Program-made: the position numbers and the translations under genes
From: JAVZLQ01 sp049972525
GTDB taxonomy: Archaea > Thermoproteota > Bathyarchaeia > Bathyarchaeales > Bathycorpusculaceae
DNA length: 64,000 nucleotides
NCBI GenBank assembly: GCA_049972525.1
Contig: JBMFKI010000002.1
Coordinates: 66,673-130,672, forward strand
Reading direction: 5' to 3'
Shown here: positions 42,333-51,358 of the stretch, piece by piece
Numbering within the stretch: position 1 is the stretch's first letter
Layout: each line of letters starts with the position of its first letter
Notes under the pieces: generated by a model
The model's database searches: none
Seen by the model: the letters and a program-made list of their open reading frames with translations, nothing else
What the model was told of the DNA's origin: nothing

Positions 42333-43693
42333 TCCTTCACCTCAGCAATTGATTTTTTAACGACTTCTATTGCTATTTTCATCAGCTCCTCTGCATGTTT
42401 TAATGATTTACCTTCCACAGTTAATCTTATGAGCGGCTCGGTTCCCGAAGCTCTAACCAAAATCCAACCTTCTGAAAGTGTTAGGCGGGCGCCATCAACT
42501 GTTGAGAAATCCTCGTATCGTGGAAATGTAGACTTTAAGTGTTCACCTGTTCTTTTAACAACTTCAAGTTTTGCTTCATTCTTGCAGGCGATGTTCTCTC
42601 TCACAGTTGCGTATTCTGGCACTTCAGCTACAAAATCTGATAAGCATTTTCCCTCTTTTTCCAAGGCTTCAAGAAGCAGAGTTGAAGATAAGATTCCGTC
42701 TGGGCAGTAATGAAGTTTCGGGTGTATCCATGCCCCGCATGGTTCTCCACCGAAGATCGCCTTATGCCTTATCACTGATTCTGCAATGTATATGTCGCCA
42801 ACCTTTGTTCTAACAACTTTTCCGCCATCAGCACTCACTGTGTCGTCGACGCACATGGAAGCCTCAACATTAGTAACAACGGTGCCGCCGCCATTTTCAC
42901 TTACAACGTAAGCGGCATAAGCTGCTAGCACACGATCAAAATCTACAAAACGTCCTTTCTCATCAACAAATGCAACTCTGTCGCCGTCGCCGTCATAAGC
43001 CACGCCTAGATCCGCTTTAAGTTCATGAACAATTTTGGCAAGCGAAACTAACGATTCAGCATCTGGCTCTGGGCTTCTTGCTGTGAAGAAACCGTCTGGA
43101 TGCGCATTTATCCCCGTCACTTTGCAGCCTAAAATTCTAAAAACTGTTGGGGCGATACTGTGGGTTGCTCCACATCCTGGGTCAATAACGATGCGCCAAT
43201 TTTTACGTAACTTTACGGCTTTACATATAGTATCAATGTATTTTTGGCTTTCATCTGCTGCAACAGCATTACCAATTTTTCGCCACTCTGCAAAAGTGAA
43301 GTTTTGGCTTTTTATTATCTTCTCAATTTTGTCTTGTTTTTCTTCGTTGTATGCTGCGCTGTTGTTGTCGAAAAATTTTATGCCGTTATATTGTGGTGGG
43401 TTATGTGATGCGGTTATCATAATTCCAGTGTCAGCATTCAAATGCTTTGTAAGATAGGCTAGAACTGGGGTTGGCAAAACATTTAGGCAATAAACGTTTA
43501 CTCCTCCAGCTAAAAGTCCGGAAACCAATGCTTTTTCAAGCATTAACCCAGAAACCCTCGTGTCTCTTGCTATGAGCACTCTTTTTTTGCCGAAAGTTGC
43601 TGTGGCTAAGCCGACTTTAACTGCGAGCGTCGGCGTTAAATCGATGTTAACTATTCCGCGGATTCCTGAACTGCCAAACAGTTTCTTCTTCAA
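42329..43693 (-). CDS. glmM: Phosphoglucosamine mutase / phosphohexomutase
   Basis: 454-residue alpha-D-phosphohexomutase. Active-site Ser loop GIMITASHNPPQYNGIK, metal loop LGVAYDGDGDRVAFVD, sugar-binding loop FGGEPCGAWI, and phosphate-binding loop VRASGTEPLIRLTVE. It converts GlcN-6-P to GlcN-1-P for the GlmU-like enzyme encoded directly downstream; phosphomannomutase activity is an alternative. Start TTG 43693 has a GGTGA site six bases upstream. Confidence 0.9.
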   Translation of the reverse strand: MKKKLFGSSGIRGIVNIDLTPTLAVKVGLATATFGKKRVLIARDTRVSGLMLEKALVSGLLAGGVNVYCLNVLPTPVLAYLTKHLNADTGIMITASHNPPQYNGIKFFDNNSAAYNEEKQDKIEKIIKSQNFTFAEWRKIGNAVAADESQKYIDTICKAVKLRKNWRIVIDPGCGATHSIAPTVFRILGCKVTGINAHPDGFFTARSPEPDAESLVSLAKIVHELKADLGVAYDGDGDRVAFVDEKGRFVDFDRVLAAYAAYVVSENGGGTVVTNVEASMCVDDTVSADGGKVVRTKVGDIYIAESVIRHKAIFGGEPCGAWIHPKLHYCPDGILSSTLLLEALEKEGKCLSDFVAEVPEYATVRENIACKNEAKLEVVKRTGEHLKSTFPRYEDFSTVDGARLTLSEGWILVRASGTEPLIRLTVEGKSLKHAEELMKIAIEVVKKSIAEVKE

Positions 43694-43765
43694 CGATTTT
43701 CACCGAATGCTCTTTTATGTTTAAACTGGAATTTCACTTAAATAGTTATGCAATAAAGCGTAGAA

Positions 43766-44848
43766 TCAGCAATTCTTTAACCTTTCACAGAACCGTAGAA
43801 GCCTTTTCCTTGTTGGATGTTTTCCCTCAGGACTTGAGATGTAATAAGCGGCGACGGCGTTAGCCAAAGTTAGCCTTCCCTCATCTGAAAGTTTGAAGGC
43901 ATCTCCCAAAATGTTTCCAGCGTTCCAAGCGTCGCCAGCGCCAGTAGCCCGTAAAACTGGAACCCTGAAGGCTGGAACAACGATGCATTCCTTTTTTGTT
44001 AAAGTTGCCGAAAAGCATGTTGTGTGCAAGTCTACCCTCGCAAATATTTTTGACGCCAAAGCTTCTGCAGAATTTTTCGCCAACTCTTCAATTGTCGAAC
44101 CTTCCTTTGCATCACTTTTGTTTGTTAATTGTTTTGCGTAGCAAATTGCCTCATTCTCGTTAACGCTTAATATGTTCAGGTTTCTATCTTGTAAAACTCG
44201 CTTTACCAACTCTGGAATTTTTTCCTTGTTTGGGTTTGGGTCTGCCGTGTCATAATATGTTTTGCCCTTGCCCTTTCGCTTAACGTAGCTGAAAACTTTA
44301 TCTGCCAACTCTGTTCCAAAACGCCTTGTTCCAGCCCAGTTGAAAACGCAGACGTAGTCCGCCATTTTTAGTATTTCAAAATCCTCTGCATCCAGCAGTT
44401 CTGGATGGAAATCGGCGAGTGACCCTACATCCCTAAGCATAACGTTGATTTTTCCGGTCTTGCTTTTGAATTCAATGGACGTTGTTATTGATGGTTTTTT
44501 GCATATTTTAACATGTGAAAGATCAACTTTAAGCCGCTTAAAGCGAAGTCTTAATAGGCGTGCTCCAAGCTTATCTGTGCAAATTATTGGTGCAACCTTG
44601 ACTCCCAAGTTGGCTAGGGCTGAGGCAGTATTTGCAGCGTTTCCCCCTCTAAACTCCACCTGTCTTACATTGTCTATGCTTCCACCTTTCCTTTCAGCAA
44701 CATCCTCAACTTTTCTGGAGAAGGTTTTTAAGTCGTAGTTTAGGCATATTAGGCGGTCAAGGAAAAAATCTGGCATCACAACCACTTTGAGTTCGCCTAT
44801 GTCGGTTTTAAGGAACTCTATCACTTCTTTAATGGAATTGTCATGCAA
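43766..44848 (-). CDS. PfkB/ribokinase-family carbohydrate kinase
   Basis: 360 residues. The N-terminal VVVMPDFFLDRLICLNYDL and GGNAANTASALANLGVKVAP segments are typical of the ribokinase fold, and RATGAGDAWNAGNILG is the C-terminal ATP/catalytic signature with the base Asp. Substrate unknown; position next to glmM/glmU suggests sugar or amino-sugar phosphorylation. Start TTG 44848 because no ATG fits. A truncated copy of its N-terminal region lies at 46247-46377 beyond the glycosyltransferase gene. Confidence 0.87.
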   Translation of the reverse strand: MHDNSIKEVIEFLKTDIGELKVVVMPDFFLDRLICLNYDLKTFSRKVEDVAERKGGSIDNVRQVEFRGGNAANTASALANLGVKVAPIICTDKLGARLLRLRFKRLKVDLSHVKICKKPSITTSIEFKSKTGKINVMLRDVGSLADFHPELLDAEDFEILKMADYVCVFNWAGTRRFGTELADKVFSYVKRKGKGKTYYDTADPNPNKEKIPELVKRVLQDRNLNILSVNENEAICYAKQLTNKSDAKEGSTIEELAKNSAEALASKIFARVDLHTTCFSATLTKKECIVVPAFRVPVLRATGAGDAWNAGNILGDAFKLSDEGRLTLANAVAAYYISSPEGKHPTRKRLLRFCERLKNC

Positions 44849-44940
44849 CTTGGTTCACTTGAGTAGAGAATAAATGCAAAACATAAATAATGCTTATTGA
44901 GGGGTTTGAGCGAGAGCGCACTTTGTTTGGTATAACAACG

Positions 44941-44959
44941 CACGCGCGGCATGCGCGTG
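44941..44959. repeat. GC-rich hairpin between glycosyltransferase and PfkB kinase
   Basis: CACGCGC, loop GGCAT, GCGCGTG: a 7-bp all-perfect stem in an otherwise AT-rich gap (44849-44999). It may be a terminator-like structure for the upstream minus-strand gene or part of a small RNA. Confidence 0.4.
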
Positions 44960-44999
44960 AACGTCAATGGCATACTGAGCATTCAGGCATAAAAGCATG

Positions 45000-46133
45000 T
45001 TACCATTTTTTGCGGGGTTTCAAAAGCGCCTTAAAGAAGAGGAAAGCGTTTAGATAGCGTATGAAGAAGTATCTTGGAAGTCCTAACATTGCCTGTTTAA
45101 CCATGGAGATTTTTCTAGCCTCAATATATGTTACTATGGACAGTATTAGGGCATCAACACTCAGCATCAAAAATGCTAGTGGCCACTGAAGTGTCAACAA
45201 CAAATAAATCATAATGCCTAGGTACAATAAAAAACCAAGGGATTCTCCAACAACCCAAAGGATAGTGAACTTTAATCCTTTGTGAACCTCTTTGAAGTGT
45301 TTCCGAACCGATGGTCTCCAACTGAACCAGCGTTCGGTCTGCTTGGCATATGACTTTAAAGTTTCTGGGTCTTCCGTGAAGCAGATTGCGTCCGGATTGT
45401 AGTTTACAAGGTGATCTTTCTGTGCTTTCCATGTGAGTTCAAGATCCTCAACGATGGAGTCGCTTGGGACTCCTCCATTTTTTAGAAGCCACCACGTTCG
45501 CCACATTGTGGCACAGCCTGCTAGAACCCAGAGCCCTTTATACCTAGCCTGAAATGGCTTGTAGACTCTCTGTCCATAAAGGTATTCCACAAGTCTGCTT
45601 TTCTGTGTAGAGCTGAATGTGCGGCTTGGCAACACTTTTCCGCAGACGCCTACAACATCTTTTGAGTAGAAACCACGCATGGCATTATGGGCAAAACCTG
45701 AGGATAAATACGTATCGGCATCCACAATGAGCACAAAGGGTGTACTAACAAGGCTCAGAGCATAATTTACCGCGTAGGACTTCCCGCGGTTAGTGTCAAA
45801 ACGTATATACTCAATCTCTCCTCTACCCGCATAACCTTCCAAGATTTTTTGGCTGCCATCCGTTGAGCCATCGTCAACCACCATGATTGTTGATGGCTTT
45901 CGAGTTTGATGCTTAATCGCCCTCAAAACCCCTTCAATGCTATAACGTTTGTTAAAGACGGGAACAATCACCGAGTACTCAAGCTCTGGCGATACGCTGA
46001 CAACATTCACCGACCTAGCGAACATTCCTAAAATGGACAATCCGAAAGGAAATGGAAAACCTGGCTCGTACAGCATTAACCTTCTCCAAATTGAAAAACT
46101 ATAGAGAAAATCTAAATCATTATTCCAAAGCAT
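45000..46133 (-). CDS. Membrane glycosyltransferase, GT2 family
   Basis: 377 residues. The GT-A domain starts with YSVIVPVFNKRYSIEGVLRAI; VDDGSTDGS, VLIVDADTYLS (DxD metal site), SIVEDLELTWKA (ED motif) and QTERWFSWR (QxxRW) are those of processive, cellulose-synthase/hyaluronan-synthase-like GT2 enzymes. Two or three membrane helices lie near residues 290-345. It may build an exopolysaccharide or act in surface glycan formation, with its sugar from the neighbouring GlmM/GlmU pair. ATG 46133; ATG 46076 possible. Flanked on both sides by PfkB-related sequence. Confidence 0.85.
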   Translation of the reverse strand: MLWNNDLDFLYSFSIWRRLMLYEPGFPFPFGLSILGMFARSVNVVSVSPELEYSVIVPVFNKRYSIEGVLRAIKHQTRKPSTIMVVDDGSTDGSQKILEGYAGRGEIEYIRFDTNRGKSYAVNYALSLVSTPFVLIVDADTYLSSGFAHNAMRGFYSKDVVGVCGKVLPSRTFSSTQKSRLVEYLYGQRVYKPFQARYKGLWVLAGCATMWRTWWLLKNGGVPSDSIVEDLELTWKAQKDHLVNYNPDAICFTEDPETLKSYAKQTERWFSWRPSVRKHFKEVHKGLKFTILWVVGESLGFLLYLGIMIYLLLTLQWPLAFLMLSVDALILSIVTYIEARKISMVKQAMLGLPRYFFIRYLNAFLFFKALLKPRKKW

Positions 46134-46246
46134 GTAATATTATAAATTAGGAAGTAGAAAGAGTTAAAACTTGACTTGTAATTTTACCATTATTTAAAAT
46201 TTGATGAACAGAGGTACCAGCTTTGCAGCCAAAACAGCAATTATCA

Positions 46247-46377
46247 TCAGTAGTCGTCTTGAAAAAGGCTTTGGGACCCGCAATTTATGCTTGTGAATCT
46301 GTCAAGGAAGAAGTCTGGCATTACCACGATGTTTATGTCTTCGTGTTCATACTTTAAAAATTCTTAACTTCGTCGAG
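46247..46377 (-). pseudogene. Remnant of a PfkB kinase N-terminus
   Basis: Minus-strand translation gives DEVKNF, a one-base shift at the T run near 46358, then LKYEHEDINIVVMPDFFLDR and FTSINCGS, followed by a stop near 46249. The intact kinase at 43766-44848 has EVIEFLKTDIGELKVVVMPDFFLDRLICLN. Only about 40 codons remain. The remnant occupies most of the 316-bp gap between the glycosyltransferase and the prepilin peptidase genes, and I see no other feature there. Confidence 0.65.
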
Positions 46378-46449
46378 GTATACGTTTGGCAAGTTTTACT
46401 CGTCCAAACAAGTATAGTTTGATGGCGAATTAATACTTTCGAGTCTTAT

Positions 46450-47271
46450 TCACTTTAGGAGAAGGCGAATTAGAGTCCAGACTATGTCGCCGTATAAAAG
46501 GGCTATTATCAGCCCAACCGTCATGAAAATAAGCATCGGGAGTCCTGGAGACGCCCAAACTGTTTCTTGAATTTCTCCAGTTTCAGCTGCGTTTTCAAGT
46601 CTTTCAACTACCGCGTTTCTGTCTTCATCTTTGGGTAGGATCACAAGTTTTCTCTTTGTTCCCTCTTCCGTCTTCTCTATGTCCTCAAGCGGGTAGATGT
46701 GCCATTTTTCCTTAAGCCTTTTGATTGAAACCTTATAGCCTGTTATCAAGACGAGGATTTTCTTGCCGATTGACTCGTTTCTCTGTTCACCTTCAAAGAG
46801 TGCCTTTTTAGTTTTCAGTCGCCATATGAGATTGTAGATGAAAATGTAAACGGCTGTTAGTGCTGCGAGCAAAACTGAGTTGCTGAAAACGGTGATGGGG
46901 AAAAACTGTTGCATTATTGGCGAAATTTCTCCTGAAAGTGGCGCTAAAAGTTCTTGTGGATAAAATGGCAAGGCAAGTGCTAGGCACATCAGGGCCTTCG
47001 CGTCTGCTCCGCCGAAACCTCCAGTGTAGAAAAGTATTATTGCGAAGGCTGCTGTTAAGACGAAGCATAAACCATAAAGTTGCAGCGTAAGAAAATCAGG
47101 GTCAAAAATGGAAAGTTCAGTGAGAGTTAGGGCAAGGGCTGGCGGGGCGAAGAGAATCCACACGTTGTTGCTAACTTCACGCGTTTTATAATCGCTCCAA
47201 GAAGAGTAAATGAAAAAGGATATGGAAATTGAAATGCGTATTGCTTCAATTACCTCTTTCATTGTTTGCAT
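46450..47271 (-). CDS. Prepilin/archaellin peptidase, A24 (FlaK/PibD/EppA-like) family
   Basis: 273-residue membrane aspartyl protease that removes class III signal peptides from pilins and archaellins. Catalytic Asp residues: SWSDYKTREVSN near residue 27 and the GxGD-type loop GGFGGADAKALM near residue 88. About six membrane helices, split by a ~75-residue cytoplasmic insert (KKALFEGEQRNESIGKK to VVERLENAAE). It lies downstream of a type IV pilin gene and beside the pilus operon. ATG 47271 or 47262. Confidence 0.85.
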   Translation of the reverse strand: MQTMKEVIEAIRISISISFFIYSSWSDYKTREVSNNVWILFAPPALALTLTELSIFDPDFLTLQLYGLCFVLTAAFAIILFYTGGFGGADAKALMCLALALPFYPQELLAPLSGEISPIMQQFFPITVFSNSVLLAALTAVYIFIYNLIWRLKTKKALFEGEQRNESIGKKILVLITGYKVSIKRLKEKWHIYPLEDIEKTEEGTKRKLVILPKDEDRNAVVERLENAAETGEIQETVWASPGLPMLIFMTVGLIIALLYGDIVWTLIRLLLK

Positions 47272-47335
47272 ACGTCCCTAAGCTATTTTAGTCATGTAAT
47301 AAAAAATAAGTCCTTCTGAAACTAAAGAGTGTAGT

Positions 47336-47773
47336 TTATGGAGCAGTTTCTTGGAATACTAGTGCTTCGCCAACTTTAGGAACTATTCTGAAGTAATATG
47401 TTGTTTTAGGGGTCCATGTATATGTGACGCTGATTGTTATGTTTCCGCCGTTTTTCTCGACTAGCCTATTCGTCGGATTATATGTGACGCTTGATTGCAG
47501 CGCCATGTTTGTGCTTGAGGTGCCAATGTAGACGGCGTCGATTGTTGCGTCAGCTGTTCCTACATTTCTGACGTAAATAGTTATTGTATTACTGGCTGGC
47601 CAGCTTACGGCGTCTTTTTTCAGCATTATTCCTGCTTGTGTGCTCGTATTCGTCATATACGTCATGACCCAAGCGTATGTTACAACTATTGCGGCTACTG
47701 CTATTACGATTAGTAGGAGCGTAGCGAGTATAGGCGATATTGCTTTTTTAGATTTGGAAATGGTTTCGGTCAT
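47336..47773 (-). CDS. Archaeal type IV pilin
   Basis: 145 residues. The class III signal SKSKKAISPILATLLLIVIAVAAIVV has basic residues, a KKA cleavage site, then ISPIL, the standard start of mature archaeal pilins. The hydrophobic helix is followed by a beta-rich domain (TITIYVRNVGTADATIDAVYIGTS). It has a few Asn-X-Ser/Thr sites. Substrate for the prepilin peptidase encoded 64 bp downstream. Confidence 0.85.
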   Translation of the reverse strand: MTETISKSKKAISPILATLLLIVIAVAAIVVTYAWVMTYMTNTSTQAGIMLKKDAVSWPASNTITIYVRNVGTADATIDAVYIGTSSTNMALQSSVTYNPTNRLVEKNGGNITISVTYTWTPKTTYYFRIVPKVGEALVFQETAP

Positions 47774-47954
47774 TTAATTTTCACCTTTACTGTATGGAAT
47801 CTAAAGATTTCTTATTTAACCTATATGAACACGAAATTAAGATTCAAAATACCTTTGAAAGGATAGTTACGCGTTCCTTTTGTTTGTTAATTTTAAATAA
47901 TAATTATCGTTTCGTAATGCTTTTCTTAACGTATTTTACTGGTCTTTAAGTGTT
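47774..47954. promoter_or_regulatory. Divergent promoter region of pilin genes
   Basis: 181-bp AT-rich spacer. Plus-strand box candidates are TTTTAAATAATAATTATCG near 47890-47908 and TATTTTACTGG near 47933-47943. No operator palindrome found. Confidence 0.3.
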
Positions 47955-49838
47955 ATGCTGTTGCAAATTAAACGTGATAGTCGAGGAATCAGTAATGTGA
48001 TAGTGGTTATGCTAAGTCTCGTCCTTATTGTCATTGTTGTCGGTAACGTAGTATATTGGAATTTTCAAATGAACCAAGCTGATTGGGAGAGAGGTCAAGA
48101 AAGTTTAAGCACAGTTGATGCACGGAATCATTGGAATTATAGTCCTTTACAATACATTTTAGGGGACTCTACGACATTAGTTTCTGGCGGATTATCCGAC
48201 ATCGGGAAAGATGACAGTTCATATATGGTTTTCAGGAGTTATGCAAGTGCAACTTCAAGTCAATCGCTTTTCGCGCACTCAGAATCGGTGTTAGCTGGAG
48301 GCGCAATTTCAAATGTTTATGAGCCGTATAGTGCGGATGGGCCAGCTTTAACTTTGTCCGCCTCAATGGGCGTTGCTGGTAGGAATCTTTTTGGAAGATT
48401 TGTATATCCCCTTTCCGGCATAAAGTCTATTCCCTCAAGTACATGGACCTTTTATTATAGAGCATGGCGTTCGAGTATAAGTTCAAGTTCGCAAACCAGC
48501 GTGTTGAGGCCTAGTGGTCCTGGAACCTATACGGAGTGGACTACTGTGTATCCTTCTACTATGCCGCATTGGGATGCTGTAAATGATGTTGATGCTGATG
48601 GAGATTCCTCATATGTACAAACGTCAACGCAGAATTCGAGGGATACCTACGCATTGAATAATTTGCCTTTTTCTGGCATAGTCAGTAGAGTAAAAGTGTA
48701 CGTAATGGCAAAGCGATTGTCTAGTGGAGCATCTTTTAATGTTATGATAAGAACTTATGGCAGCGATTATTTTAGTGGAAGCTTTACTCCAAGTACTTCA
48801 TACACTTATTATTCTTATATGTGGGATAAAAATCCGTACACTGGTAGCGAGTGGACGGTTGATGAGGTTAACAGTCTTGAAGTTGGCGTGCAATGTGCTG
48901 GAACGAGAGGTTTACGAGTTACACAAATTTACGTTGAAGTTGAGTGGACCTCGCAATCTGTTGATGGGCATGTTGATGTTGACATTCTTATTCGCAGGTC
49001 TGATGGTTCTATAAGAGATGTCGTTGCGACTAATGTGGCAAATTCGAATTCTCTAACCGATACGCCTCAAACCTTGTTTGGCACATATTTTTGGCGTGAT
49101 TATCAGGTTGTCGACCCTGCGGATTATCTTGAAATTATCTACTATTGTGATGTAACTGTTGAAAACTCTAATGTTGTTGCCTATTTGAGGGTGGATGATG
49201 ATGCTTTAGCTGAAGCTTATCAGACGAGAATTGCGAATGTAATGCTACCATGCGAGCAGACTTTGGAGGTTGAATTTGAGGGTTCCTCTAACACGTATAA
49301 CTGGAGTAAAATAGTCTGGTTTTTTGATGCGGCCTTTACAACCGCAAATGTTTCAGTGACTTTACAGCTTTACAATTACGGTGCAGGGCAATATTCAACT
49401 TCAGGTGAGGGATACATCTCTTACATGTCTAGTTCTGGCGCGAACACGGAGGAAACTCAAAACCAAACTATTGTTAACCCGCAGTTTTTCCGCGATGCTT
49501 CTGGAAACTGGAAAATTAGGGTTATTGCCATGAAAGAAATAAACGTCCCTTTTGACTGTAAAGTCGACATGCTTGAATTTGAACCATATGTTAAAGGTGT
49601 GCTACTCACTTTCAAGAACAGCGGGTCGATAACGGTTCATATAGTTTCTTTATGGGTTATTAATTCAACGCATCATCAACGCTACGACGTAGATGTTTTT
49701 GTAAACCCTGCCGAATCCTTACCTTTTCTGTTTGATGACGTATTTTTGCCCGATGACGTTTGGACTGTTAAAGTTGTGACTCAGCGTGGAAATAGTGCAG
49801 TTTTTCCAGTGAGTCAGAACACTAGTTTTGGTGCATGA
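47955..49838 (+). CDS. Large surface/pilin-like protein with class III signal
   Basis: 627 residues. The N terminus RDSRGISNVIVVMLSLVLIVIVVGNVVYW has an SRG cleavage site and a pilin-like helix, and a long Ser/Thr/Tyr/Gly-rich beta-structured exterior follows. No C-terminal membrane helix, so attachment would be by the N-terminal helix, as in pilins. Two acidic loops (NDVDADGDSS and VDDDALAEA) could bind calcium. It is the only plus-strand gene in the pilus region. No known family recognised beyond the signal. Confidence 0.75.
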   Translation: MLLQIKRDSRGISNVIVVMLSLVLIVIVVGNVVYWNFQMNQADWERGQESLSTVDARNHWNYSPLQYILGDSTTLVSGGLSDIGKDDSSYMVFRSYASATSSQSLFAHSESVLAGGAISNVYEPYSADGPALTLSASMGVAGRNLFGRFVYPLSGIKSIPSSTWTFYYRAWRSSISSSSQTSVLRPSGPGTYTEWTTVYPSTMPHWDAVNDVDADGDSSYVQTSTQNSRDTYALNNLPFSGIVSRVKVYVMAKRLSSGASFNVMIRTYGSDYFSGSFTPSTSYTYYSYMWDKNPYTGSEWTVDEVNSLEVGVQCAGTRGLRVTQIYVEVEWTSQSVDGHVDVDILIRRSDGSIRDVVATNVANSNSLTDTPQTLFGTYFWRDYQVVDPADYLEIIYYCDVTVENSNVVAYLRVDDDALAEAYQTRIANVMLPCEQTLEVEFEGSSNTYNWSKIVWFFDAAFTTANVSVTLQLYNYGAGQYSTSGEGYISYMSSSGANTEETQNQTIVNPQFFRDASGNWKIRVIAMKEINVPFDCKVDMLEFEPYVKGVLLTFKNSGSITVHIVSLWVINSTHHQRYDVDVFVNPAESLPFLFDDVFLPDDVWTVKVVTQRGNSAVFPVSQNTSFGA

Positions 49839-49925
49839 GTTAAAATCTTTGCAAAAATTTTGAGATGAGTTTCTGGTGTGTAATTTTCTATTTTAATTTC
49901 AATGAGATTTACGCTCTTGTTGAGA

Positions 49926-51356
49926 TTAGGTTTTTCGCTTTTTAGTGAAGATTATCATTATGACCGAAATTGCAGTTACGGTTATCGCTGTTAGTATGGA
50001 GATTATGTAGGGGTTCGTCTCAGTTTTCAGAACTATAGGTAGCTGGGTGTCTTTGTTAATTGTAACTGTCTGTTCTGTCTGCCTATTTTGGTGCTTGGCA
50101 ATTACGGTGTATGTTCCATCAGGTAAAACAAATGTCACAATTCCACTGACGGCTGTCTTGTTTTCTAGAAGCTCACCGTTCAAGTAAATTTCCACCGTGC
50201 AGCCATAAACAAGAGTCTGATCTTCATTGTACACTTCAACCGTTAGCGTAGATTTTCTATCTGCAATATCAAGTGTGACTGTAAATGTTTCATCATTATT
50301 GACGTCGATGAATTTTGATGTTGTTAAGCCATTATGGGTGACGGTTAAGTTGTAGGTTTCTTCCCTGAGCTGAACCGTGGAAACGCCACTGTTGTCTGTT
50401 GTCCCTTTGAAAAAGATGTTTTGATCTTTTTGAACGGTTACGTCGGCGTTTGCTATGGGTTGATTATCGCTCCAACAAACTTTTATTGTGACCGTGTGCA
50501 TTATTATGGGGAGGTAGTCGATTTTTATTGGTGTTGTCTGGCTGTTTTCCAGGTATATTTGGGTTGTGTTCATGTATGTCTCGTAAGAAACGGTGATGGT
50601 GTAGTTTGCTTCTGAGAGTTGTGAGAATGATGCCTGTCCATCTTGGGTGTATTTTGCTGCAGGTTTCCATCCATCTGACCGCGTGAGAGTGACCTTTGCA
50701 TGAGAAAGCGGGTTGTCGGCGGCGTCAGACACGTTTACTATAAGGTTGTAAACGTTGCATTTAGCTGTATAGCTTTTTTCTGTTTCTAAAAAGTTTATTG
50801 TTCCGTTGTGGACAGCGAGTCCTTGCCAGACCACCTGCACGTTGTAAATGTTGTAGCTTATCTGCTGAAATGTGACAGCGCCGTTGCTGTCTGTGCTCCG
50901 GCTGATTGTCCATGGTAGACCATCTTGTCCATGCCAGCTGATGTTGACTTGGGCGTTATCTAAGGGATTACCTTCATCATCGTTTGCAAAGATCGTCAAA
51001 TCATCGAGGGTTTGGCATACTATCGTTACATGTGCTGTCTCAGACGTTAAAGTATAGTAGCCGCTTGCGAGTTCAATTCCGAACTTTGACGCTACAATGT
51101 AAGCTTGAGGTTCAGCTGCATACACGTTAGCGTAGATTACTATTCCTGAGGAATTTGTTCGAAGTGGGGGCCACGCGGCGTCTCTGTAGTCCTCTGGTCC
51201 GTATTGAGTTGTCACCCTTACGGATGCATCGTTGACTGGTTTGTTATTTTTGTCTGTTACAGTTATTATGAGGGTGTATGTTTGTGAGTATGCTAGATTC
51301 ACTGTTTTAGGGCAGAATATTAATGCTATTATTATGAGTATTCCTGTGGTTCTCAT
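49926..51356 (-). CDS. Secreted multi-repeat protein with carboxypeptidase-regulatory-like/Ig-like domains
   Basis: From ATG 51356: signal peptide (MRTTGILIIIALIFC), then about five tandem ~80-90-residue beta domains, each with a TV..DxxxNPLxxAxVxI opening and YTVxV/YNLTV end (carboxypeptidase regulatory-like, 'prealbumin-like'), then a C-terminal helix and KKRKT anchor. Many N-glycosylation sequons. The frame is open to 51455, but that overlaps the upstream gene; 51356 is 2 bp past its stop. Last gene of the eight-gene pilus operon, likely a stalk or surface adhesin. Confidence 0.8.
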   Translation of the reverse strand: MRTTGILIIIALIFCPKTVNLAYSQTYTLIITVTDKNNKPVNDASVRVTTQYGPEDYRDAAWPPLRTNSSGIVIYANVYAAEPQAYIVASKFGIELASGYYTLTSETAHVTIVCQTLDDLTIFANDDEGNPLDNAQVNISWHGQDGLPWTISRSTDSNGAVTFQQISYNIYNVQVVWQGLAVHNGTINFLETEKSYTAKCNVYNLIVNVSDAADNPLSHAKVTLTRSDGWKPAAKYTQDGQASFSQLSEANYTITVSYETYMNTTQIYLENSQTTPIKIDYLPIIMHTVTIKVCWSDNQPIANADVTVQKDQNIFFKGTTDNSGVSTVQLREETYNLTVTHNGLTTSKFIDVNNDETFTVTLDIADRKSTLTVEVYNEDQTLVYGCTVEIYLNGELLENKTAVSGIVTFVLPDGTYTVIAKHQNRQTEQTVTINKDTQLPIVLKTETNPYIISILTAITVTAISVIMIIFTKKRKT

Positions 51357-51358
51357 TT

